Shown here: positions 8,226 through 16,051 of the stretch, piece after piece
How the letters are laid out: the number at the start of each line of letters is the position of its first letter
Numbering within the stretch: the stretch's first letter is position 1
From: an uncultured Nitrososphaera sp.
GTDB lineage: Archaea > Thermoproteota > Nitrososphaeria > Nitrososphaerales > Nitrososphaeraceae
Direction of reading: 5' to 3'
Length of the DNA stretch: 52,987 nt
NCBI GenBank assembly: GCA_946480575.1
Contig: CAMLKF010000006.1
Span: 1-52,987, forward strand
Position numbers and translations under genes: made by a program
Notes under the pieces: model-generated
Database searches by the model: none
Seen by the model: the letters and a program-made list of their open reading frames with translations, nothing else
What the model was told of the DNA's origin: nothing

Positions 8226-9257
8226 ATGACGACGATTCTGGCTGGAATGCAGGATTCGCTTCTTGTAATTAAATCTTCAAAGGTTGGGTGGAGGGTTCAT
8301 GAGTCTTTGGTGGGGACTAATCCAGAATGCATATCACTTGATCCTCTTAATCCAAGCAGAGCTTATTGCGGAACATTTGGCGGAGGCCTATGGAAAACAG
8401 ATGATGGTGGACAAAATTGGAATAAAATTGGAAAGGATTTCATCTCCAGTCCGAATGTAACCTCGGTTTCAGTTAGTCCTCTAGAAAGGGGAAATGAAGA
8501 ATTCAACGTAGTGTATGCGGGAACTGAGCCAAGCGAGTTTTATAGATCGGATGACGGGGGCCAGTCTTGGGAAAGAATGATTAACCTAAATAATCTGAGC
8601 TCATCTCAATCATGGAGTTTTCCCCCGAGGCCCTGGACTCATCATGTGCGTTGGATTGAGCCGGATGTCAATAGTCCAGGTTATGTTTTTGTTGCAATAG
8701 AGGCAGGAGCACTCGTTCAAAGTCGTGATGGCGGCAGAACTTGGATAGACAGAGTTAAGCAAGGGCCATATGATACTCATACTCTAGCTACGCATCGGAA
8801 GGCTCCTAAACGGCTATACTCTTCGGCAGGCGATGGCTATTTTGAGAGCTTTGATTATGGAGAAACATGGAACAGGCCGATAGCGGGGCTTAAGCATCAT
8901 TACCTTTACGGACTTTGTGTCAATTCTGAGGATCCTCAAACTGTAATCGTATCCGCGTCTTCAGGAGCTTGGCAAGCTCATTACGCAGAAGATGCCGAGT
9001 CATTTATGTACAGAAGATCTGAAGACAGCGGACAGTGGAAACTGATTTCAAAGGGTCTTCCTGAACCATGTGGAACAATGATTGCAATTCTGGTCGCAAG
9101 TTCGAAGAATGCTGGAGAGTTCTATGCTGTTAGCAACCGCGGAATATTTTGCTCTACTGATTCAGGCATCTCATGGAAGGCGCTCGATATCTCATGGCCA
9201 AAAGAATATCTTTCACAACATCCGTGGTCGCTAGCAATAGAAGAAGAAGAAGAATAG
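8226..9257 (+). CDS. Asp-box (BNR/sortilin-type) beta-propeller protein
   Basis: The 343 residues contain repeated Asp-box motifs of the S/T-x-D-x-G-x-T/S-W type: KTDDGGQNW, RSDDGGQSW, QSRDGGRTW, ESFDYGETW, RSEDSGQW and STDSGISW. Spacing of 40-60 residues fits a six- or seven-blade propeller like those of the VPS10/sortilin and YCF48-like group. There is no signal peptide or membrane anchor, which is unusual because many relatives are exported. The active-site arginines expected of a sialidase are not evident, so I favour a scaffold or ligand-binding role. The protein ends in a Glu run. Confidence 0.85.
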   Translation: MTTILAGMQDSLLVIKSSKVGWRVHESLVGTNPECISLDPLNPSRAYCGTFGGGLWKTDDGGQNWNKIGKDFISSPNVTSVSVSPLERGNEEFNVVYAGTEPSEFYRSDDGGQSWERMINLNNLSSSQSWSFPPRPWTHHVRWIEPDVNSPGYVFVAIEAGALVQSRDGGRTWIDRVKQGPYDTHTLATHRKAPKRLYSSAGDGYFESFDYGETWNRPIAGLKHHYLYGLCVNSEDPQTVIVSASSGAWQAHYAEDAESFMYRRSEDSGQWKLISKGLPEPCGTMIAILVASSKNAGEFYAVSNRGIFCSTDSGISWKALDISWPKEYLSQHPWSLAIEEEEE

Positions 9258-9546
9258 AGTGTGTATGTAGTACAACATTGTATTTAGCCATAGAAAATTA
9301 AATAGCCGTAGAGGAAGTATATGCCAATTGCATAATAATAACAATCCATAGCTCTATAACAAGTGATATCATAACATTACGTGCTCAAATGACACTTTTG
9401 ACTTCAGCATTAATTCATAACATAGCAGATCTGAAGACCTTTTTTCATGATTGGTAAGGCACAAGCTCAGTCTTGATGGTTCACCGATAGGATGGCCTTC
9501 TAGGATAAAGCCTTAGTAACTTGTGTTACAGTTATACCAATAGCCT
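9258..9546. other. AT-rich intergenic spacer
   Basis: No coding frame or RNA structure is evident. It must contain the promoter of the MBL-fold gene. Confidence 0.45.
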
Positions 9547-10488
9547 ATGTTCCTGAAAGAGGCTGAAAAGGTAGAGGTTACCTGCCTAGTTGACAACAAT
9601 GTTGATGTTCTTTTACCAAGTAACGAGGTGGCTCATCGGCCAGTCTTGGTAAAGAATTGGTATCTCAAACCACTGATTGCTGAGCATGGCTTTTGTGCAG
9701 CTTTGACTTTACATGTTAATGGTGTAAAGCATAGGCTATTACTTGATTCTGGCTTAGATCCTCTTGCCGCTTCTCATAATGTCGATGCGCTTGGATTTGA
9801 CTTATCTTCTTGTGAGTCATTGATTTCTAGCCATGGGCATGTCGACCATGCAGGTGGCTTATTCAATATTAGAACCAAGATGAGTCACACACAGCGAATC
9901 CCGCTAGTTATTCATGAACATGCCTTTAGAAATAGATTAGTAAAGTTTCAAGATGGTAGAACAATAAACCTACCGGCTCCAAGCCGATCTCTATTAATGG
10001 ATGCAGGGTACGAAATTTTCGAAAAGAATTCACATAGCTCGTGGATCGATGATACAGTCTTAGTCACAGGAGAAATTCCAAGGACCAATAATTTTGAGAA
10101 AGGATTTCCTAGCCATTATTCAGAGATCGAGAATGGAGAAATGGAAGCTGATCCACTAATCAAGGATGACCAAGCGATCATTGTGAATGTCAAGGATAAA
10201 GGTCTAGTTATTCTAACAGGATGCGGACATGCAGGGATAATAAACACCTTGAATTATGCAAAAGAACTAGCCGATGAAGATAGGATTTACGCTGTAATTG
10301 GAGGGATGCACCTATCAGGGGGATTATTTGAGCCAATAATTCCTATAACTATCGAGGAATTAGAGAAATTGAAGCCAAGATATATTGTGCCATGTCATTG
10401 CTCTGGCCTGAAAGCTGTTACCGAAATAGCCAGAAAGATGCCTGATGCTTTTATACAAAACAGCGTCGGAACAAACTATATTTTCTGA
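9547..10488 (+). CDS. metallo-beta-lactamase-fold hydrolase (dihydropterin RFA-P synthase-like)
   Basis: This 313-residue protein has the metal-binding series of the MBL fold: LLDSGLD, SHGHVDHAGG (metal ligands H-x-H-x-D-H in variant form), GCGHAG with the bridging-His region, GGMHLSGG and PCHCSG near the C-terminus. The order and length match the archaeal subgroup annotated as 7,8-dihydropterin-6-methyl-4-(ribofuranosyl)aminobenzene-phosphate synthase (MJ0301-like). Whether it makes a pterin intermediate here is uncertain. It is cytoplasmic by sequence, stands alone, and the first ATG gives a sensible start about 40 residues before the fold begins. Confidence 0.85.
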   Translation: MFLKEAEKVEVTCLVDNNVDVLLPSNEVAHRPVLVKNWYLKPLIAEHGFCAALTLHVNGVKHRLLLDSGLDPLAASHNVDALGFDLSSCESLISSHGHVDHAGGLFNIRTKMSHTQRIPLVIHEHAFRNRLVKFQDGRTINLPAPSRSLLMDAGYEIFEKNSHSSWIDDTVLVTGEIPRTNNFEKGFPSHYSEIENGEMEADPLIKDDQAIIVNVKDKGLVILTGCGHAGIINTLNYAKELADEDRIYAVIGGMHLSGGLFEPIIPITIEELEKLKPRYIVPCHCSGLKAVTEIARKMPDAFIQNSVGTNYIF

Positions 10489-10632
10489 ATTACTTATTGT
10501 AGATGGCTTGCGTTAATACGCCGAAGACCCATGGATGCTAGCTACTCTAGGTTATTAGTTTATATTGCATTTTCATAGTTATGTTCTTGCACAGTGCCGG
10601 ACAGTCTAGCGCTGTGCAGCTAATGAATCAAT

Positions 10633-10771
10633 ATGCCAACTCCCAAACTATGTCTGTATTACTTGTGGACGCTCCTTTACGACGGCTAGAAGTGGCCGAC
10701 GCCATATAGCAGATGTTGAACATGGCATGGTTACGTTACAACTGAGGCCGATTACAGAGTTCTTCTTCTGA
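10633..10771 (+). pseudogene. C2H2 zinc-finger protein with a one-base frameshift
   Basis: The frame read from TAT 10649 encodes YVCITCGRSFTTARSG then RRHIADVEHG, a classic C2H2 finger (C-x2-C-x12-H pattern, second His near the end), and stops at 10769-10771. It has no start of its own. ATG 10633 opens MPTPK in another frame. Removing one A from the AAA at 10645-10647 would give MPTPNYVCITC and a 45-residue protein. A homopolymer indel, either natural or from assembly, is the simplest explanation. The intact C2H2 gene at 17375 shows that this protein type is used here. Confidence 0.65.
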
Positions 10772-10987
10772 CCGGTAGGATTCCATCACCTTTACCAAAA
10801 TTGATCCGTCAAAGCCTTCAGAAAAAAAGAAAAGGATTTGCTTGAGGTATGGTCTAGCAGCAAGACTTTTGCTGTCATAGGCGCAGACTACCTAGCATAG
10901 AAGGAAATTCTATTTCAAATCATATTATCAAATTTTCCAAGCTTGTCAGGTCTTATGGCTTTGTGGTCATATCCAAGATGAGGATAT
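10772..10987. other. intergenic spacer
   Basis: Only short frames are present. The final 60 bp are AT-rich and likely hold the promoter for the small membrane gene at 10988. Confidence 0.4.
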
Positions 10988-11182
10988 ATGTTCAAAATAC
11001 TTGCTCTGATAGTTGGGGGGATATCTCTAATGAATTTGGGTATCTATTTTCTTAGTATCGCAAATTTGCCAGCATTTCAGTTGCCAACGATAAATGTCAA
11101 TTGGGCAGTTGTCGGGTTTGTCGCAATTGTTGGAAGCATTGTTGCTCTTGGTTCGGCATTTGTGGTCAGTAAACTAAGCTAA
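10988..11182 (+). CDS. small membrane protein, two TM helices (64 aa)
   Basis: Two hydrophobic helices are obvious: residues 4-25 (ILALIVGGISLMNLGIYF) and 39-60 (WAVVGFVAIVGSIVALGSAF). A short loop, LPAFQLPTINVN, separates them and a Lys-containing end (VSKLS) follows. The family is not recognised. Similar two-helix miniproteins occur at 27396 and 44026 in this window, without obvious sequence identity. The function is unknown. Confidence 0.65.
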   Translation: MFKILALIVGGISLMNLGIYFLSIANLPAFQLPTINVNWAVVGFVAIVGSIVALGSAFVVSKLS

Positions 11183-11373
11183 GGAACTGCCAATGTACGT
11201 GGTCAGTATAATATAGATAGATGAGTGCCGGCGTCGAAAGAGAAAACACATAGTCGAAAAAGAGTGCGACACAAACAAGGTATTCTTGGAGCAAGGGCTT
11301 CCCCTGAGCCTCAAAAATGGCCAACGACAAGAGAACTTGCTTTTTTTAAAAGAAAAGAAGAAGAATTACACAA

Positions 11374-11718
11374 TCATATACTACTTAAGGTCTTTTGGAT
11401 ATCTTTAGGCAATTCTTGGAATACCTCATCGGCCTCCATTTTATTTATTGCCCATATCACTACTTCTTTTCTTGAAATCTGATATCTGAAAAGTAGCTGC
11501 GGCGTCAAGAAATCGATTGCTGTTTGCGAATCACTACTACTATTACTATTACCACTATACGATCTCTGACGCTTTTTGTTTCTTGTAACACTCTCGATGG
11601 GAACAATGATCGATGTTGGCACTTTTGCTTCTTCTTCTTCGCTTCTGTTGTTGTCGTTGTCCTCCTCTGGAATACAAACAGATTCTGTCATGGCAAGAAT
11701 CAGTATAGGCATACTCAC
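11374..11718 (-). CDS. hypothetical acidic/Ser-rich protein (114 aa)
   Basis: The N-terminal half is low complexity (PEEDNDNN, SEEEEAK, SGNSNSSSDS) and probably disordered. The C-terminal 50 residues look folded: AIDFLTPQLLFRYQISR and VIWAINKMEADEVFQELP suggest a helical bundle. No family is recognised. A plus-strand frame (11225-11482) overlaps the end; its first half is basic and its second half is only the complement of this gene, so I prefer the minus strand. Confidence 0.45.
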   Translation of the reverse strand: MSMPILILAMTESVCIPEEDNDNNRSEEEEAKVPTSIIVPIESVTRNKKRQRSYSGNSNSSSDSQTAIDFLTPQLLFRYQISRKEVVIWAINKMEADEVFQELPKDIQKTLSSI

Positions 11719-11901
11719 AACTTTTGCATAGCCAACTAGTTTTTACAATCATCACCAAAAATTCCTCTTATACCAGTTTCGCTAGTAGTAAAAGACGGGT
11801 CGGAACAAACAAAAAATATGGGAGGTAGGCAAATGCGCGCACCATTATCTCTACAGGAGAGAGACATATACACACATACATCTGCCAGATCCATTTCTTT
11901 C

Positions 11902-12090
11902 TTAGAACACTTCCTCTAGCATCTCAGCAGTTGCTGCAGCCAACAGGACAAAGAACATCTTCTTACTAGAAAGTAGGAAGAATCGATTCTTGCTATCCAA
12001 TATTTGAGATAGGAAGGTCTGCAGTGCAGGGTAGCCAGATGCTCCTAGTGCGTTCACTATACGCGTGGCCAATGCAGAAAAAGACTGCAT
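11902..12090 (-). CDS. possible small hydrophobic protein (62 aa)
   Basis: The frame encodes an amphipathic start (ALATRIVNALGASG) and one hydrophobic stretch (MFFVLLAAATAEML) that could span or lie on a membrane. There is no recognised family and no clear promoter. Composition is acceptable for a real gene but support is weak. Confidence 0.3.
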   Translation of the reverse strand: MQSFSALATRIVNALGASGYPALQTFLSQILDSKNRFFLLSSKKMFFVLLAAATAEMLEEVF

Positions 12091-12937
12091 ATTCCATCAT
12101 TTTCAAGAGTGATATAGGTAGAAGTGGCATATAATTCAGATCGAAATACTGGCATTAGGTGCTATATTGGTAAAAGGCGCCAGAGGGACTATTACATCGT
12201 TAGAAAAATGGGGTTCTAATATACCGAGAGAGCCTTGCTGTGGGATGATGATAGCATAGGGACTTTTTGCGTCAGATTAGATTGAGCATTTGCGCGCATT
12301 CCCTGTGGTAGTATCTCACTGGTCTACCTCCTCTACACACGATTAGTTGACCCTCCGATACTTACCTTCCGCATTGATGACACAAGCCTGTTTCTGTCTG
12401 GTCCGGACATTGGCAAATACTTGAGGATAACCAGCCAGCCAGCTTCATCTGGACTAACAACTCGTACTCCTGTAGATAGGATTTTGGTTGCATTCCGTGT
12501 ATAGCTGTTATTATCCACTTGTTCTGACCTATGACAAATCCGCTACCGCAGAATTAACAACAGTGTATCATAGAGGGTGACTGACTATTCTCAAACTTTT
12601 TTTAGCAACAATTCAATATGCCCAAAGTTCTAATCGATTGTGGTCTAATCCTTAAAAGTCAAGTCTTTTCACTTGATGTTACAATTCACGTAGTTCCAAA
12701 AAGATGACGAGGTCAGGCTGGGAGAATCTGTTCTACTAACACTGCCTCATGCACTAGAATCTCTCCCCTGACCTCAGAGATTCTTTTTCAGCTCTTAGCA
12801 CCTTTTTAGACTATGATAGAACCAAGATAGTGATCCGTATCACTATCATAAACGGTGTTCATGATTTCTTTGAAGCAGTATCCGATCTTCTTCTTTTTGC
12901 TGTAGAGAAAGGAAAAATACTACCCCAATAATCGTGA
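12091..12937. other. long intergenic region, probably without genes
   Basis: About 850 bp lack a convincing gene. A 61-codon minus frame at 12333-12518 (containing VVSPDEAGWLVIL) is the best candidate but has no support. I looked for tRNA-like cloverleaf elements (T-loop GGTTCRA, CCA side) and saw none. Confidence 0.4.
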
Positions 12938-13132
12938 TATCTGCCTTGCAGGAACGTTTGCCTTGCCTACAAAGCTAAAAGGCAGGAGCACGGCAGCTGT
13001 TATGGTAATGGCTACAAACGGTGCAACGAGTGCGAATTGTTTTTGAAATGGGACGGCAATAGGTGTCCTTGCTGCAAGAAAATATTACGGACGCGACCCC
13101 ACAACACAAAGCTCAAGGCGCGATTGCGATAA
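12938..13132 (+). CDS. small zinc-ribbon protein, start unclear
   Basis: The frame ends at 13130-13132 and encodes CLAYKAKRQ, then KRCNECELFLKWDGN, RCPCCKKILRTRPHN and a basic end KLKARLR. The four cysteines (CNEC and CPCC) form a zinc ribbon. I recall the same pattern, with GQKRCQ-C and WCPCCGYRLRTKPRN, as a frequent small protein of Nitrososphaera. The frame opens after a stop at 12935 and holds no ATG, GTG or TTG before the conserved part, so the 5' end is lost, shifted, or starts at CTG. It converges with the cis-prenyltransferase gene, whose stop is 6 bp away. Confidence 0.55.
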   Translation, partial: YLPCRNVCLAYKAKRQEHGSCYGNGYKRCNECELFLKWDGNRCPCCKKILRTRPHNTKLKARLR

Positions 13133-13138
13133 AATTAT

Positions 13139-13999
13139 TTATTTGCCGTACCTGCGCACCCTGCGCTGGTACGTCCTGATGGCTCGCATCAAGTCTATCT
13201 TGCGGAACTCGGGCCAGAACACATCCATGAACATCAGCTCGCTGTAGGCGCTCTGCCATATCAAAAATCCACTCAGCCTCTTTTCACCCGAAGTCCTCAG
13301 GATGAGGTCCGGCGACGGCTGTGGCAGGTGCGATGTGTAAAGGCAAGACTCAATTGTCTTTTCATTGATCTCGTTGACCTCGATCCGACCCTGCTTGGCC
13401 ATCTGCGCTATCTTTCTGATCGCCTCAATAAGCTCCTTCTGCCCTCCGTACGCGATCGCGATGTTGAGGAACATCGAGTCATACCCGGCTGTCGACTCTT
13501 CAAGCCTTGTCAGGATCTCCTGTAGCTTGCGGGGCAACATCTTTGTGTCGCCTATCGCCTTTATCTTCATCCGGCGCTTGTGCACGCGCTCGTCATTGTA
13601 CAGCTTTTCCAGCTTGACCTCAAGCAGCCTGTAAATGTTCTCTAGCTCCTCATCCTTTCTTTCCAGATTCTCAGTCGAGAGCACGTAGAGCGTAGTTATC
13701 TTGATGCCTATATCGTGTATCCAGTTCAAAAGCTCCTCGGCCTTGCCGGCTCCATGAAAGTGCCCCCTGCCAATGTCGAGCAGATGGTACTTGGCCCACC
13801 TCCTGTTGCCGTCAAGCACTATGGCAATGTGGCTTGGCAGCGGAGACTTGACTATCTCGGACTCTAGGCGCTTCCCGTAAAACGAGTAAATGCCGCTTGC
13901 CTGGAGAAATGTCTCCATGAGCGCCTTACCTCCCCTATCAATGTCTGTCTGAAGCCCCATATCTTTAGCTATTGCTGCATTGGTTATCAGCATTTCCAT
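13139..13999 (-). CDS. uppS: cis-prenyltransferase (polyprenyl diphosphate synthase, UppS-like)
   Basis: The enzyme condenses isopentenyl diphosphate onto an allylic diphosphate to make the long polyprenyl diphosphate that, in archaea, is converted into the dolichyl carrier for glycosylation. Hallmarks are HIAIVLDGNRRWAK (catalytic Asp at residue 63), TLYVLSTENLER, and the C-terminal ILRTSGEKRLSGFLIWQSAYSEL with the Arg and Ser that hold the second diphosphate, followed by DVFWPEF. An N-terminal extension of about 35 residues relative to bacterial enzymes may mean that translation starts at a later Met (such as METFLQASG). It lies 36 bp downstream of the racemase-like gene on the same strand, so the pair is probably one operon. 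Confidence 0.93.
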   Translation of the reverse strand: MEMLITNAAIAKDMGLQTDIDRGGKALMETFLQASGIYSFYGKRLESEIVKSPLPSHIAIVLDGNRRWAKYHLLDIGRGHFHGAGKAEELLNWIHDIGIKITTLYVLSTENLERKDEELENIYRLLEVKLEKLYNDERVHKRRMKIKAIGDTKMLPRKLQEILTRLEESTAGYDSMFLNIAIAYGGQKELIEAIRKIAQMAKQGRIEVNEINEKTIESCLYTSHLPQPSPDLILRTSGEKRLSGFLIWQSAYSELMFMDVFWPEFRKIDLMRAIRTYQRRVRRYGK

Positions 14000-14035
14000 A
14001 TATTTGCAATGTGTCGCTAATTTTGACGCGTCTTG

Positions 14036-14836
14036 TCAAAACGTCAGAAATACTTCCTGCACGGGCTCCCTCACGCCCATGGCCCTTACCGACTTTTCGA
14101 ATTCATGCTTGCCATCTGAGACCAGAATCTGCAGCTTGCCATTGCCACTCTTTTTTGCCATCCTGTAAAAGTTCAGGAACTTTCTCACATCCCTTGCCAC
14201 TATTTGCGCCGGGTCGATGAACCTGACTGTGGGCAGGAGCGCGTTGAGGTAGCTCTTCACAAACGGCAGATGCGTGCTTGAAAGCGTGATAACGTCAATC
14301 TTTTCGTCCACGTCGTCCCCGAGCGCCCGCGATATCATGTCAAACGTCCTGCGCTCGTTCTCAAGATGCACTCCCTGCTCTATAAGCTCGACAATGGGCG
14401 AGGCGTTGAACTTTGTGATTAAAATATGCTGGGGCACCTCCTTGCGTATCTGGTTCTCAAGCTCCCTGCTCCTTATCGTCCCTTCAGTGGCCATGATGCC
14501 GATGTGCTTCTTTTTGGTCATCCTTGCGGCCTCCTTAAGAGGGGGCCGGACGCCAATTATCGGCACGTCGGTAATGGTTCGCCTCACCTCGTCGAGAACC
14601 TGGACCGAGGGCGTGTTTGAGGCGACAACCACCAGCTTGGGCTTGTAGCGCCTGAGGTAGTTGACGCTGTTGACGATTATCTCGCGAAGCTCGCCATGAG
14701 ACTTGCTGCCGTACGGAAAGTGTGCCCTGTCTGCAAAGTATAGAAGGTCCTCGTTTGGCACCTCGCGCCTGAGCTCTCGTATTATTGAGAGCGAGCCAAT
14801 GCCCGAGTCAAACACGGCAACAGGGTTATTTGTCAA
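14036..14836 (-). CDS. glutamate-racemase (MurI) homologue lacking both catalytic cysteines
   Basis: The 266 residues align by eye with MurI along their whole length: VAVFDSGIGSLSII at the N-terminus, YFADRAHFPYGSKS, the first active-site block VVASNTPS (family: ACNTAS) and the second, ITLSSTHLPF (family: LGCTHYPL). Both cysteines that take the proton in glutamate and aspartate racemases are serine here (residues 73 and 187). The remaining glycine, Asp and His positions are kept, so the fold should be intact. Because archaea have no murein, D-glutamate supply is not expected. Possible roles are a different Asp/Glu-racemase-superfamily reaction or a binding function. The gene precedes the cis-prenyltransferase in an apparent operon. 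ATG at 14836 starts right at the fold. Confidence 0.88.
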   Translation of the reverse strand: MTNNPVAVFDSGIGSLSIIRELRREVPNEDLLYFADRAHFPYGSKSHGELREIIVNSVNYLRRYKPKLVVVASNTPSVQVLDEVRRTITDVPIIGVRPPLKEAARMTKKKHIGIMATEGTIRSRELENQIRKEVPQHILITKFNASPIVELIEQGVHLENERRTFDMISRALGDDVDEKIDVITLSSTHLPFVKSYLNALLPTVRFIDPAQIVARDVRKFLNFYRMAKKSGNGKLQILVSDGKHEFEKSVRAMGVREPVQEVFLTF

Positions 14837-14973
14837 CTGCTATACTGCTTGGCCGCGATGTAAAATAAATGTACACATCTTATATATGTGCTGGCGCGAC
14901 ATTCCCCCGTCACAAATTAACAGAACTTGTAGCGCAGCGTTAAAAAGACGCGTGCGGAGTCAATCCCGCTAGC

Positions 14974-15048
14974 TTGAGTGTCAAAGCAGCGGTAGTAGTT
15001 GCAGCGGGAATCGCTCTCATTGCTGCGATCGTCGAAATTCTCGCGTAA
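14974..15048 (+). CDS. possible 24-aa hydrophobic peptide
   Basis: TTG 14974 opens SVKAAVVVAAGIALIAAIVEILA and then TAA. The sequence is a single ideal transmembrane helix with a charged start and no other feature. A TTAAAAA stretch lies about 35 bp upstream. It could be a membrane miniprotein or chance; no Shine-Dalgarno site is clear. Confidence 0.3.
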   Translation: MSVKAAVVVAAGIALIAAIVEILA

Positions 15049-15316
15049 TTCTTCGTCAATGGTGGAACAATTCTCAAAAAATTGTTATCGATAAACTCAC
15101 GGCTGCTGTCCTTACACAAAAATCTTTTTAATTCTGTAAGTCGCATTGTGCAACACTTGGATCTTCAAACCGAGCGCAAAAAGTACGGCCACCCGGAGTA
15201 CAGCGAGCATTAGATAGACGGCCCCACGCAATATTTCAGGCTTGACACATACACGACGAATTCCTGGACTTTTTGAAAAGGTACAAGAGCGAGTAGTAGT
15301 AGTAGCTATTAGCTAT
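15049..15316. other. intergenic region with a possible gene scrap
   Basis: The plus strand from about 15148 reads LDLQTERKKYGHPEYSE, a stop, then DGPTQYFRLDTYTTNSWTF and a stop in the same frame. The composition is protein-like, so this may be a remnant, but I cannot name it. An AGT triplet run (15290-15302) follows. Confidence 0.3.
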
Positions 15317-15397
15317 TTACGCCACTTTTGAGCAAGGGATCACTTTTCTGGACATCTCAAACGCCCTGTCATGCAGAATGCTCAAGTTCTTGGTCAT
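15317..15397 (-). CDS. possible 26-aa peptide coupled to the zinc-ribbon gene
   Basis: ATG 15397 overlaps the TGA of the preceding minus-strand gene in the sequence ATGA, a typical coupling. The peptide contains LSILHDRAFEMSRKV and IPCSKVA, which looks like a helix. It may be real or the truncated start of a longer lost gene. Confidence 0.3.
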   Translation of the reverse strand: MTKNLSILHDRAFEMSRKVIPCSKVA

Positions 15398-15576
15398 AAA
15401 AAGTTCATCAATATGCGCACCATGTCGTCCACGGTAATATCTGGCATCGTGAAACCGATGTTTTGAAAGCAGAACTTGCAGTACTCTTTGTTTGTAGTGC
15501 CACCATCCTTGTTGGTGCTAAAGAATCCTTCTGCGCCCAAAGACATGCCGCAGCTCTGGCAGCGGAGATCAGCCAT
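15394..15576 (-). CDS. putative zinc-ribbon protein (60 aa)
   Basis: The protein opens MADLRCQSCGMSLG and continues GTTNKEYCKFCFQNIGF, then MPDITVDDMVRIL. This matches the small 'putative zinc ribbon' family (C-Q-S-C-G-M-P-L ... E-Y-C-x-x-C-Y ... F-x-x-P-D-x-T-x-x-x-M), where the two CxxC pairs bind one zinc. The role in that family is not established. The fold begins at residue 6, so ATG 15576 is the right start. A tiny ORF overlaps its stop. Confidence 0.82.
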   Translation of the reverse strand: MADLRCQSCGMSLGAEGFFSTNKDGGTTNKEYCKFCFQNIGFTMPDITVDDMVRILMNFL

Positions 15577-15633
15577 GATGTTGCATGCACATGCTGCTAC
15601 TTATGTTGTTGTCATTATTCAACAACAGACTCT

Positions 15634-16050
15634 CTATCTTTTCGATATTTTCCGCATGCTGTCAAAGTAGTCGCTGAAGTGATCGGCGATCTCTTTTGAA
15701 GAGATCAGGATGCCCGTCATATTTGCTCACGATATGATGATAAGCCTGTCGCGAAGTGTGTCCATCGTAGCCGGCAGCGGAAAGGGCACAAAGCGCATGT
15801 TGATGTCTTTTGGGAGTTTCTCGCAATGCTCGGACTTTTTGAAGCCAAGTGCGGTTGTGCCTTTCTGATCTATTTTCTTTTGCTTCTGGGACAGATGCAT
15901 GCGCAAGTAGTAGAACGGGCTTGCGACAGGGCGATGGCCTTCAAACGGATAAAGGTAGCGCAGCACGTTGCCCTTTGCTGCGTTCTTGAGCAGTATTTCA
16001 TAGGCTGCGCGGAGCCCGCTGTCGCCGACAAAAATCTCGGCGCCGCTCTT
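15634..16050 (-). pseudogene. TrmB-like regulator remnant with an internal stop
   Basis: The minus strand reads AEIFVGDSGLRAAYEILLK, AAKGNVLRYLYPF, a linker, KLPKDINMRFVPFPLP, RDRLIIIS, then TGA at 15727-15729, and in the same frame GILISSKEIADHFSDYFD and KISKR before the natural stop (15634-15636). This is the effector domain of TrmB-type sugar-responsive regulators, which ends in a conserved 'I-x-x-x-E-I-A-x-x-x-x-x-Y-F' helix. The helix-turn-helix N-terminus is absent, because the preceding gene ends at 16052. One nonsense codon plus truncation means that it is inactive. Confidence 0.62.
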
Positions 16051-16051
16051 T

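Noticed and set aside
11225..11482. Plus-strand basic ORF from GTG 11225
   Set aside because: First half is plausible, second half is antisense to the gene at 11374; no supporting motif.
12333..12518. 61-codon minus ORF
   Set aside because: No motif, no promoter, isolated in a long non-coding stretch.
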